DNA from: an uncultured delta proteobacterium
GTDB lineage: Bacteria > Myxococcota_A > Polyangia > Polyangiales > Polyangiaceae
NCBI GenBank assembly: GCA_903892415.1
Contig: CAITIQ010000047.1
Location: 1-54,895, forward strand
Direction: 5' to 3'
Length of the DNA stretch: 54,895 nucleotides
In this document: piece after piece, positions 16,256 through 26,000 of the stretch
How positions within the stretch are numbered: position 1 is the first letter of the stretch
Layout of the letters: each line of letters opens with the position of its first letter
Translations under genes and position numbers: made by a program
Notes under the pieces: generated by a model
What the model saw: the letters and a program-made list of their open reading frames with translations, nothing else
The model's database searches: none
Told to the model about the DNA's origin: nothing

Positions 16256-17350
16256 ATGAAAACGAGCGAATTGCCGCAAGTCGACATCGACGCTGACATC
16301 ACGCGAGCAAGCACGCTACCGGCTGAGCTTATCCGCGACCCAGCGCATTACCCACGCTTACTCGACCGGGTCTTCGCACGTACGTGGCACGTAGTTGGAC
16401 CCAAGCCGAGCAGCGATGCATCCACGCGATTAGAGCCGGTCACATTCCTGCCCGGCAGTCTCAATGAACCGCTCCTCGTCACGAGCTCCCAGCATGGGCT
16501 AAACCTTCTATCGAACGTCTGCACACATCGAGGTAACCTCCTCGTACACGAAAGCTGCCGGACCCCAACCATCAAGTGCCGGTATCATGGGCGTAGCTTC
16601 GACCTGGATGGCACCTTCAAACGGATGCCAGCCTTCGAGCAGGCCCGAGACTTTCCGGCACCAACCGACAACCTGCCGAAGATTCCCTCAGCTAGCTTAG
16701 GAGAACTCCTGTTCGCGTCAGTCGCGCCACAGATGACCTTCGAGTCGTTGCTCGGCCCTCTTGCCACGCGGCTAGCGTTCATCCCTTGGTCAGAAGCGGT
16801 GCTCACGCAGACCAAGGACTACGTCGTCAACGCTAACTGGCTGCTCTACTGCGACAATTATCTTGAAGGACTTCACATCCCTTTCGTCCACGATGGCCTG
16901 ATGGAAGCACTGGATTTTACCTCCTATGCGACGGAGCTCAATGAGTGGGCAAGCCTCCAGCTTGGCATCGCCAAGAGGCCACAAGACGCTATTCCCCTCC
17001 CTGCAGAGCACCCCGACGCACACCGCAACGTCGCCGCCTTCTACGCATTCCTTTTCCCAGCGACCATGCTCAATGTCTACCCGTGGGGAGTATCGGTTAA
17101 TGCTATTCGCCCGCTTGGGCCAGCAAAGACCTGCATTACCTACCTCACCTTTGTGTACGATCAGAGCCGGCTCGGGTCCGGGGCGGGGGCGGATTTAGAG
17201 CGGGTCGAGTTGGAGGACGAGGCCATTGTCGAGAAGGTGCAACGAGGAATTTCGTCGCGCTTTTACAAGCAAGGGCGTTTTTCCCCTAGCATGGAGCAAG
17301 CTGTACATCACTTTCACAGACTCGTTTCCAAGCAACTAAGCGATCACTAA
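16256..17350 (+). CDS. Rieske non-haem iron oxygenase, alpha-subunit type
   Basis: A 364-residue ring-hydroxylating-type oxygenase. The Rieske [2Fe-2S] ligands are C89-x-H91 and C108-x2-H111. The catalytic domain has NYLEGLHIPFVH (His207 and His212 for the mononuclear iron) and a C-terminal acidic helix LEDEAIVEKVQRG that supplies the expected carboxylate region. AAGGAG lies just before the ATG. These enzymes hydroxylate or demethylate aromatic or quaternary-amine substrates using electrons from a reductase; no dedicated reductase is adjacent, although a diflavin reductase is encoded at 38955-40580. Its stop overlaps the convergent YhaN-like stop by three bases within CTAA. Substrate unknown. 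Confidence 0.9.
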   Translation: MKTSELPQVDIDADITRASTLPAELIRDPAHYPRLLDRVFARTWHVVGPKPSSDASTRLEPVTFLPGSLNEPLLVTSSQHGLNLLSNVCTHRGNLLVHESCRTPTIKCRYHGRSFDLDGTFKRMPAFEQARDFPAPTDNLPKIPSASLGELLFASVAPQMTFESLLGPLATRLAFIPWSEAVLTQTKDYVVNANWLLYCDNYLEGLHIPFVHDGLMEALDFTSYATELNEWASLQLGIAKRPQDAIPLPAEHPDAHRNVAAFYAFLFPATMLNVYPWGVSVNAIRPLGPAKTCITYLTFVYDQSRLGSGAGADLERVELEDEAIVEKVQRGISSRFYKQGRFSPSMEQAVHHFHRLVSKQLSDH

Positions 17351-20300
17351 AGCTCAACAATACAGGCCCCACGCCCCAAGACGAGCTTAGCCAGCTCAAC
17401 GGTGCGAGCCAAATGCGTAAAAAGTAACACTTGCATACGCGAAGCCACACTCCCCAGCAACGCTAGCGCAGAGCGGGTGCGATCCTCGTCGAAGTTGATG
17501 AGCACATCATCCAGAACTAGCGGCAACGCTTCAAATCCTTCCCCATGATGCTCAATAGTAGCGAGGCGCAAGGCCAGAAAAAGCTGGTCCTTAGCGCCAT
17601 CGCTCAGGGCCTCGACGGCAACCTCCTGCGCCGAGCGCATGCAAACGAGCTCTGGCTGGTTCTTGGTATTGATCACGATCTTGAGCCCCTCAAAGCTATT
17701 GTGGGTCAGCGTGCGAAAATGCTGAGCTGCCCTTGAAAGTACCGGGCCTTGGTGGAGTTTCTGATAGGTCTCAATCTCTCTCTCGAGAATCAATGCGGCT
17801 AGCCGATGGCGGACGTAGTCAGCAGCCAACGCTCGAACCTTCGCAACCTGGAAGGAAGCCTGCTCTGCGTAGTAAGCGGCCTTCGAGTCCTCAGACTCCA
17901 CGTGCCGAATCGCTTCTTCATAGGCGCGCCGATCATGAATCACCCGCTCCTTTCGCCGCTCAAGCTCGTCGCGTTCGGCGTCCTTTGCCTCAAGCTCCGC
18001 TTCGATGTCGTCGCCGCTCAACGAAGCGCTCTCGTGCTCGAGTTGCTCAATGTCATCTGTTTCACCGGCCAGAGCAATTTGGTCCCGCAACCTTTCGACC
18101 TCTGCGACCAAGAATCCCACACGAAAGGAACTCTCCTCTATCCGAACTAGCTCATCCAACGAGTTAGCTCCAGCCGCCTCGACCAGGCCTTGCAACGCCG
18201 AGCCGATTTCTTCCATCGAACGCGCCGTTTGACCCCGCTCTTCTCGGGTCTGCGCCAGTCGCAGGAGACAGTCCTCGCGCTGCTCATGCAACCGCTGCTC
18301 CCCGTCCAATCTATCAATCAACATCTCAACGTCTGCCATCGACACTTGCGCGTCTTCGGCGGCACCGCGCAGTGCATTGACTAATTGGGCCAGCTCCCTT
18401 TCGTCTTCGTGAATGAGCTTAATCTCGGACTCGAGTCCTCTGAGCTCTTGCTGTACGGCCACCTCATGCTGACGCGCAGCATTGATGCGTACCAGCTCCT
18501 CCGCCGACACATCGCCACTAACGCCATGTGGCAGCAGCGCTTGGTGCAGAGACTCTTCCACGACATTGCTGCGGTTTTCTAGTCTAGCAAGGTTCTGTAG
18601 GGCGGCCGCGTGAGCCGTTTCGAGTTCCTGGCGCTGACTCGCTCGATGCGACTGCCTTTCAAGTTGGCTTCGATAATGCCCCACTCGCTGCTTTAACTCC
18701 GCGAGTGCTTGCTCGAAGCCCAACGATGGGTCTCCAGCAGCAGCAGCCAGTAAGCAGCGATGCGCCTCGACCATCGTTAGCTGCTCAGTAGCCTCAGCAC
18801 GTCGCGAGCGTGCTTCAACCGACATGAGCAGGGCATCATTGCGACGTCTCAACCACTCGACCGAACTCGCGCCAGAAATCATTGGAGCGCCCAGCGGGGT
18901 CAGCGCTGACCGCAGCTCTTCACTAAGCGCGACTCGCTCAGCTTCATTTGTGGCTGCTGTTTGAGCGACGGTCGAGAGCTCCGCCCGAACCTCATTAAGT
19001 CGCAGCTCAAGTTGAGTAAGCCGCGTCGTACGATCCACGTCGTAACGCATTCGGTCCGCGACGCTATCCGCCTCCATGATCGCGCGCTCAACAGCATGTA
19101 GTGAAGCTCCTGCGCGAACCAGATCGTCACGGATCGATCGTGACTGCTCAAGGTCCTGTTCGCGAAGGATAGGGCCTCCGGAAAGAACTGCCTGCCTTTC
19201 TGCCTCGATGCGCCGCACCTCGCGCTCCATCTTCCGCTTGTCGGTCGCGAGAGTCTGCGCTTCACCTACGAGAAGTTGCTCACGCGATGCTCGCTCGCTT
19301 ACCCACTCCCAAGCAGGTGCTGAAGCCGTATCCTTCAGTTCTTGCTCAGGGCTCAGCCCCAACGACAGCGCGTTGACTCGTGACCTCTCCGCGAGTTCGT
19401 TGGCTTTTGCAGCCAAGTTCTCCGCCTCTGCCCTCGTCCCGAGAAGTCGCTCAGCCCGCGCGATCATCACCTCGAGACGTTCGAGTTCTATCCGCTCCAC
19501 TGGCGCTTCGTTGGAACCAAACGACGCAATTCGCTGCTCGGTTTCTGCGATGCCGCTGGCACACATACGGAGCTCTAGCATGAGCGCGCGCTTCTCTTGC
19601 AGAAGCGCGCAGATAGCGCGCTCAGTTGCTGGCTCTATTGGGTGACTTCCGTCCGACTGCCCAAGCGATAGCTTTGCAGTATCCCTGTTTGCTTCGAGTG
19701 CGATCCTCCGGCGGCTCTGTTTTGCATGTACTGAGAACAGCGCAGCCAACCGCTCTCGTGTTGCTGGATTGTGCCTTTGACTCTCCTGACTGGGAAGTTC
19801 GGAAAGCCGAAGCTCCAGCCGAGCAATGCTCTTATTCAGCTCGTCCACTCGGACATTAGCCGCTGCCTGGTCGGCGCATAGTCGCTCTCGTTCCACGCGC
19901 GCGGTCGCCGTAAGTCTCGGGACACTGGCCAACCCAGAAAGTTCATGTGCCAGTCGCTTGTGGCGAGCCAACAAAGGCGCCACCCGCCGCAGCTTCTCGA
20001 GTCGCCGCTTTTCCTTTTCAAGATTTCTTAGAGCATCATCGAGCGTCAACCGAGTAGCTAACGCGTTCTCGATACCTTCCTTTTGTTGCTCCAGAAATTC
20101 ATACTTAGTCTCATGGCGCTTGCTGAGACCGTCTACCTCGATGAAGTTCCTGATTGCTTCATTCAGTGGAGGCCTCCTCGTTCCGCGCGCTCCGGCACGA
20201 AACAATCCGTCCGCGCGAGAGCGCATGCGGCGTAGCTCCTCGGCAACACCTGCACCTGCTATTCCAGCATCGAACAGACTCTCGGCAACTGTGCTCTTGC

Positions 20301-20709
20301 GGTCAAGGAGTGCCTTGGCACCGATGCGCAACCGCTCATGATCCAGACCATACAGTGTACGAAAAAGGTCCCGGTCCACACCGCGCAAGAGGCGCCGAAG
20401 TTTGTCTTCCTCAAAGAGACTGCCATCGACTAACCGAAGCGGCTCCTTTCCACTGCGCCTTACCAAGTCGAAGCGACTGCCGTCCTGCGCGACAATGACT
20501 CCGCCGACCTGCAGCTTTGCGTGCTTGTGATGATCGGGACCGCGCGGCTCAAACCCGAACAGCAGTGTCTCAAAGCCACGCAAGCTGGTGCTCTTTCCAG
20601 CCTCGTTGGCCCCATAGACCACAACGAGCGACCCGGCAGAATGGCTTAAGTCGATAGACTTTCCGGTAAAATGGCCGAAAGCCGTAAGGTGGAGCGCATC
20701 AATCCTCAA
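17347..20709 (-). CDS. SbcC/Rad50-like ATPase, YhaN type
   Basis: An 1120-residue SMC-like ATPase. Walker A is at residues 33-41 (GANEAGKST); the YhaN-type segment RTLYGLDHERLR and FDAGIAGAG follow near 120-155. Long coiled coils fill about 180-950. At the C-terminus come the signature segment SDGAKDQLFLALRLA, Walker B LPLVLDDVLINFDEDRT and the switch His in LLFTHLART. The ATPase head would pair with the nuclease encoded just upstream, whose gene overlaps this start (ATGA, 20706-20709). Related complexes process DNA ends or hairpins. YhaO-YhaN pairs are best known in Gram-positive bacteria, and canonical SbcC has a zinc hook CxxC at the coiled-coil apex that is not evident here, which supports YhaN over SbcC. 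Confidence 0.9.
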   Translation of the reverse strand: MRIDALHLTAFGHFTGKSIDLSHSAGSLVVVYGANEAGKSTSLRGFETLLFGFEPRGPDHHKHAKLQVGGVIVAQDGSRFDLVRRSGKEPLRLVDGSLFEEDKLRRLLRGVDRDLFRTLYGLDHERLRIGAKALLDRKSTVAESLFDAGIAGAGVAEELRRMRSRADGLFRAGARGTRRPPLNEAIRNFIEVDGLSKRHETKYEFLEQQKEGIENALATRLTLDDALRNLEKEKRRLEKLRRVAPLLARHKRLAHELSGLASVPRLTATARVERERLCADQAAANVRVDELNKSIARLELRLSELPSQESQRHNPATRERLAALFSVHAKQSRRRIALEANRDTAKLSLGQSDGSHPIEPATERAICALLQEKRALMLELRMCASGIAETEQRIASFGSNEAPVERIELERLEVMIARAERLLGTRAEAENLAAKANELAERSRVNALSLGLSPEQELKDTASAPAWEWVSERASREQLLVGEAQTLATDKRKMEREVRRIEAERQAVLSGGPILREQDLEQSRSIRDDLVRAGASLHAVERAIMEADSVADRMRYDVDRTTRLTQLELRLNEVRAELSTVAQTAATNEAERVALSEELRSALTPLGAPMISGASSVEWLRRRNDALLMSVEARSRRAEATEQLTMVEAHRCLLAAAAGDPSLGFEQALAELKQRVGHYRSQLERQSHRASQRQELETAHAAALQNLARLENRSNVVEESLHQALLPHGVSGDVSAEELVRINAARQHEVAVQQELRGLESEIKLIHEDERELAQLVNALRGAAEDAQVSMADVEMLIDRLDGEQRLHEQREDCLLRLAQTREERGQTARSMEEIGSALQGLVEAAGANSLDELVRIEESSFRVGFLVAEVERLRDQIALAGETDDIEQLEHESASLSGDDIEAELEAKDAERDELERRKERVIHDRRAYEEAIRHVESEDSKAAYYAEQASFQVAKVRALAADYVRHRLAALILEREIETYQKLHQGPVLSRAAQHFRTLTHNSFEGLKIVINTKNQPELVCMRSAQEVAVEALSDGAKDQLFLALRLATIEHHGEGFEALPLVLDDVLINFDEDRTRSALALLGSVASRMQVLLFTHLARTVELAKLVLGRGACIVEL

Positions 20710-21983
20710 TGCGGCTCCTCCACGCCCAGGACCAGACGCGAAACCAATAGTTCCTTAACGTCTTCGAGAACTGGAACGAGTGCGTTCCCGTCGTCAAAAA
20801 ACGCAAACTCCTCCAGCTCACGCAAACCCTTTGGAAGTTTCGCGGCAAAGTCAGCCAGTTGCGCTCTCAACTCACTAAGTATGACAGGGTCCAGTGCAGC
20901 TTTATCTATGGCGCGTAGCAAGTGCGCCAACGGGTCGTTGGCGCGAGATAGCGCCACCAAGTCCAACGGGGCGCGCGTTTCAACTCGGACGTCCCCCAAC
21001 CACGCGCCTTCGCCCGCGACGTCCAAGCCCATTGCTCGAATGTCTGCGATGAAGGCGTCCTTCTCACGAAGAATCCGGCCATGACTTACTGGACGCCCGA
21101 CAACGGTCACACGCGCAGCGAGGAGTCTACCTTGCGCGGTTGACAGCCCGTTCAACAGAGCGTCACGAAACTTTATTACAATATCGTCCCAGGAATCCTG
21201 CTCAGCAGCCACAAGTCGGCAATCCCAGTAGCGAGCGTGGTCGAGAGGACGATGCTCAGCCCGCAGCACGCGGCATTGGTCCACCGAAAGTAAAAACGCA
21301 CCTTTAGGTCCAGTCTCCTTGATATGCCGCCCCTGAAGATTTCCGGGGAATACGATGTACGGATCGGTGTGAACGACCTCGGTTTGGTGAACATGACCCA
21401 ACGCCCAATAGTCGTATCCGCGTTCAATTAGTACCTCGAGCGTGGTCGGAGCGTAGGGCTCATGCCCAGGACGCCCATGCAACGCGGTGTGGAGCATCCC
21501 GATGTTGAATAGACCGCGAACAGGTTCAGGGTAACTCCGCGCGAGGTCCTCCCGAACGTCGCGAGTCGGAAAGCCGCGCCCATGGATGGCCACACCGAGT
21601 TCCTCGAAAATCACGGTCTCGGCTGAGTCGGTTCGCAGCTCGCGAACGTTCTCCGGGAGGTGTACGCGCTGCGTTATTTCACTCTCTGCATCATGGTTAC
21701 CTCGCAAGAGCACCACGCGGATCCCGGCCTCCCGCAGCTTCCGCATCTGCGACGCAAAGTAAAGTCCTGTCTGATGGTCCTTCCATGCGCCATCGTAAAG
21801 GTCCCCCGCTACCAGCAGCAGCGCTGCTTTCTCATCAATAGCTAGACGAACGAGGTTCTCGAGTGCCCGCCTAGTCGCACCCCGCAACGCTTCACGCGGG
21901 CACCCCTCATACGCCTCAAGCCCAAGCATTGGGGAGTCCAAGTGAACGTCCGAAGCGTGGAGGATCTGCACGGCTGGCACCAC
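20706..21983 (-). CDS. SbcD/Mre11-like metallophosphoesterase, YhaO type
   Basis: A 425-residue calcineurin-like nuclease subunit. Metal-binding motifs are in the usual order: SDVHLDSP (Asp12, His14), VAGDLYDG, LRGNHDAE, then MLHTA and GHVHQTE. A C-terminal capping and ATPase-docking region makes up about 290-425. It would form the nuclease half of the complex with the YhaN-like ATPase encoded next to it, and the 4-base ATGA overlap indicates coupled translation. The start is the GTG at 21983, followed directly by the first motif strand (VQILHASDVH). It diverges from the esterase gene across about 75 bases. Confidence 0.92.
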   Translation of the reverse strand: MVPAVQILHASDVHLDSPMLGLEAYEGCPREALRGATRRALENLVRLAIDEKAALLLVAGDLYDGAWKDHQTGLYFASQMRKLREAGIRVVLLRGNHDAESEITQRVHLPENVRELRTDSAETVIFEELGVAIHGRGFPTRDVREDLARSYPEPVRGLFNIGMLHTALHGRPGHEPYAPTTLEVLIERGYDYWALGHVHQTEVVHTDPYIVFPGNLQGRHIKETGPKGAFLLSVDQCRVLRAEHRPLDHARYWDCRLVAAEQDSWDDIVIKFRDALLNGLSTAQGRLLAARVTVVGRPVSHGRILREKDAFIADIRAMGLDVAGEGAWLGDVRVETRAPLDLVALSRANDPLAHLLRAIDKAALDPVILSELRAQLADFAAKLPKGLRELEEFAFFDDGNALVPVLEDVKELLVSRLVLGVEEPH

Positions 21984-22058
21984 ACGCTAGTCGATCTGCT
22001 CAGAAGATTCTTCCGGGATTCCAGACTTTGGCTAACCTGCCCCCTGGGAGGTTCTGAC

Positions 22059-23048
22059 ATGGTCATTAATCAGCGTCATCCCGATATGCTCAGTCTCGAA
22101 AGTCGGGCACTAATTGGCAACGCTTTAGGGGACCCAACGACGCGCTCGACATGGGTGTACACTCCGCCCAATTATCGCGGAGAACCGGTTGTAGGTCTTC
22201 TCGCGCTGGCCGGCTTCAGTGGACACGGACCCATGCTATTCAATCAAGACCCCTTGGGAGAATCGCTCGGCAACCGGTTGGATCGGCTGATACTCAATGG
22301 TACCTGTCCACCATGCCTTGTGGCCGCACCGGACTGCTTCACGCGCCTAGGCGGGAATCAATATATCGATTCAGTTGGAACAGGCGCATACGCGAGTCAT
22401 TTGGTACACGAGGTGGTCCCAGCGATAGAGGGCCGGTACCAGATCACGAAGTGGGGGATCGTTGGCAAGAGTTCCGGTGGCTACGGGGCGATGGTACTCC
22501 CAATGCTGCACCCTGGCATCTTTCATGCCGCTGCCAATCACTCTGGCGACGCCAACTTCGAGCTTTGCTATCTTCCAGACGCTCTAGAGACCCTTGACCA
22601 GGTGCGCAGCGCAGGTGGTCCTCAAGCTTGGCTTGCAAAGTTCTGGGCCTCCAGTCAGCGACGCACTCCTAAACAGATAAAGACGTTAGGCTTTCTTGCA
22701 ATGGCCGCTCACTACTCGCCCAACCTAGGGATAGCCGATGGCTTTGACCTTCCATTTTCACTCGAAACTGGCCAGTTTCGTCCAGACGTTTGGGAGCGGT
22801 GGCACGCCTGGGACCCTGTCGCGATGGTTAGTCGGTACACCAAGGAGTTGCGCAGTCTGAAGCTGCTATTCATCGATGCAGGAACGAACGATGAGTACGG
22901 ACTACACTGGGGTGCCCGCGCGCTAAGCTCGGCCCTGAACAACCACGGAGTGACTCATATCCATGAAGAGTTCATCGACGGCCACATGAACATCGCTTAC
23001 CGATTCGAGCGAAGCATTCCCCTTTTGGTTAACGCGCTAGCTAGCTGA
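22059..23048 (+). CDS. Putative serine esterase (esterase D/Fes-like alpha/beta hydrolase)
   Basis: A 329-residue alpha/beta hydrolase of the putative-esterase family. The nucleophile elbow is GKSSGG (Ser138 in GxSxG), the acid is likely in FIDAGTNDE and the base His in FIDGHMN near the C-terminus. An oxyanion-loop segment LLALAGFSGHG lies near residue 50. No signal peptide is seen. The ATG at 22059 is chosen because a strong GGGAGG lies 7 bases upstream; a longer frame from 21942 would run into the divergent gene's start. It lies 7 bases before a giant kinase gene, so the two form an operon. Substrate unknown; the family includes siderophore esterases and formylglutathione hydrolases. Confidence 0.85.
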   Translation: MVINQRHPDMLSLESRALIGNALGDPTTRSTWVYTPPNYRGEPVVGLLALAGFSGHGPMLFNQDPLGESLGNRLDRLILNGTCPPCLVAAPDCFTRLGGNQYIDSVGTGAYASHLVHEVVPAIEGRYQITKWGIVGKSSGGYGAMVLPMLHPGIFHAAANHSGDANFELCYLPDALETLDQVRSAGGPQAWLAKFWASSQRRTPKQIKTLGFLAMAAHYSPNLGIADGFDLPFSLETGQFRPDVWERWHAWDPVAMVSRYTKELRSLKLLFIDAGTNDEYGLHWGARALSSALNNHGVTHIHEEFIDGHMNIAYRFERSIPLLVNALAS

Positions 23049-23055
23049 GAATTAT

Positions 23056-26000
23056 ATGGGTAGGCTCATCGGCGGTCGGTTTGAACTCATTGCCGCGATT
23101 GGAGCGGGTGGCGCTGGGGATGTCTACTCGGCAACAGACCTCAGCAGCGGCGCCAAAGTCGCGGTCAAGGAGCTGCAGAGATTGGGGGATCAAGCGCGAT
23201 TCCTCCGCGAGTGCTCGCTCCTCGCCAGCTTAGAGGTTCCGAGCGTGGTTCGCTACGTAGCACATGGATCTTTGCCCAAGCCCTGGCTCGCCATGGAGTG
23301 GGTGGAAGGCTGTACTCTTTCCGAATTCCTTCGGCACCACAACCTCTCCGCGATGGAGAGTCTCAAGCTGGTCGAACTACTCTCAAGTGCAGTTGGAGAG
23401 CTTCACGCTCAAGGAATCATCCACCGCGACATCAAGCCTGGGAACGTCATCCTGCAAAATGGGGAGCCGCTACGTCCTGTGCTAATCGACCTCGGCCTCG
23501 CTCGAACTGGGGGCCCGTCACTTACCCAACATGGGTCACTGCTCGGTACCGTCGGCTATATGGCCCCCGAGCAGGCGCGCGGGTCCACGGATATTGACTG
23601 CCGGGTCGACGTGTTTGCGCTTGGTTGCTTGCTCTTTCGCTGCATCGCCGGGGCCCCCCCGTTCTCCGGAGAAGACACCCTAGCGACCATATTGCGTATT
23701 TCATTGGAGCATGCGCCTCGACTTCGCAGTGTCTGTCCAAACGCCGACGTGGGGATTGATCAGCTGTGTGCTCGACTCCTTTCGAGAGACCGTGAAGAAC
23801 GCCCCAAGCATGCCGGGGAAGTCGCTGAGTTGATTCGCCAACTATTGAAGGCGATTGAGAGAACCGAACAGGTGGATCTCAGTGACAGTCGTTCCAACAA
23901 CACTGGCGAGAGGCGGTTCGCCTTCTTGATCCTCGTTCAGCGAGAAGGACAAGTTCTTGATACACCTGTTGGACTCAGCGCGGCCCTGGGGAAACTCGGG
24001 CTACAAGTCCAGACCCTTGTCGACGGAAGTCTTATCGTCGTTGTTACTGCAGAGCTTGCTGCGGATGACCTTGCACTGCGAGCCGCGAGAGCCGCGCTCT
24101 ATGTTCGTTACTGGCTTCCGGAGTCGCGTTCGACCATCACGATGGGCCGGATGGCGCCGCAAGGTGCCATGGCACTAGGAGCAACAGCTGACCAAACAAG
24201 TCTCTTGGCGGCGCATTTGAGCAACGAGGAACGCGCTGGCGTTATTGCTGTCGACCATCCCACGGCCAGGCTTCTGGCGGACCGATTCGTCCTCCGGCCT
24301 CGCCCGTGGGGTGCGCTACTCGTAACCCAACATGCGGGTGCCAGTTTGGGCGCTGGGGATATGACTGGCGAGTTCGTAGGACGAGCAACCGAGCTCCAAA
24401 CCTTAGTCGATCGCTGCATCAAGGCGGCTAACCGGTGCGAAGGTGCCACCTTCTTGATTGCGGGTTCCAGTGGTTCCGGAAAGTCCCGCTTAGCACGCGA
24501 GCTTCTCGGCGCGCTGGACCACTCATCTCGTGCTGCCCTTTCACCACTATTCGACATTTGGATTCTTCAGGGCGATCCACTCGCGGCCGCCACCCCGTTC
24601 TCGATGCTGGCCCCACTTCTCTATGTACAGGCCGGTATTGGTCGCACGGAGAGAGGGCCGGTTGCACGTGGAAAGCTCGGAGCTTTTGTCAGTAACACAG
24701 TACCCACCTCGGAATCGGAGCGTGTCTCGGAGTTCCTGGCGGAGCTGCTTCACCTTGATGATGGTCCAACCGTCAGCCAAGCCGTTGCGGCCGCGCGCCG
24801 TAATGCGACGCTGATGGGTGACCAAGTTCGGCGGGCCGTGACAGACCTATTCCGGGGAGCCGCTAGCCATCGCCCCCTGTTGATCCTCGTTGAAGACGCG
24901 CAGTGGGGGGATGCCGCCACCGTGGCGCTCTTGCATCATGCGGTAAGAACACTGCATGACGTTGCGCTCGTCGTCATTGGCCTAACTCGTCCAGAGGGAG
25001 AAGCACCTTTCATTCTCGGGTTCAAACGCACAACAACGGTCCTGCAGCTCAACAGCTTAGGCCCATCGGCAGCGGAACAACTCGTACTCAACCTCCTCGG
25101 TGCAAAGGCTTCTCCGAAGCTTGTTACTTCAATTGTAGAGCGCGCAGAGGGCAACCCGTTCTTCTTGGAGGAGCTTGTGCACTCATCCCAGGATGGCACC
25201 GAAGAACGGCTACCTCGGACAATCGTTTCGGTAGTTGAGGGCCGACTTGAGCGACTTTCTCCTGAGTGTCGCCGGGTGGTTCGCACGGCCTCCGCCTTCG
25301 GGGAAACCTTCTGGGAGGCAGGGCTAGAGGCGGTGCTTGGGCGCAGCGAGGTACGTCAAGAGTTAGTAGAGATTGAACGGGAAGGAATAATTCGACGCTG
25401 CGCAAGATCCCGCTATCCACGAGTGGACCAATGGCGCTTCCGCCAGAGGCTTCTTGCGGAAGTGAGCTATGACGGACTGCCTGGCCGCGAGAAGGAGCTG
25501 ACGCACGCAGCGATAGCTCAATGGCTTGAAAGCGTGGGGGAGGGAGACCCAACTCTACTGGCCGAGCATCTTGCTCGCGCAGGCCAACACGCAGCGGCAG
25601 GGCGTCTTTACGCCGTTGCGGCCCACCTTGCCCTCGAAGCCTCGGATCTGGCCCGTGCGGTTGAACTGGTGGGCAAGGCGGTGCAAGCGGGCGCAGCTGG
25701 CGAGGACCTGGGTCGACTGCTCGCTGACGAAGCGGAAGCCCTACTATGGCTGGGCGACAATCCTCGCGCCTTGAACTCGGCGAACCGAGCAATCGCGCAT
25801 TTGGAGGATGGCACCGCTAACTGGTGCCGGGCGGCGATGATAGCGGTCACGGCTGGTGCGCGAACCAACGACCGGCGAAACGTCGACGAGATTGTCGCCG
25901 CGGTCGAGAAACTTGCCGTAGTCACCGGGCAGCCAATGGAGGCAGAGCGCCTCATCCTCATAGCGCAGACAGCTATTCAATCCATCTTCGTGGGAGATCT

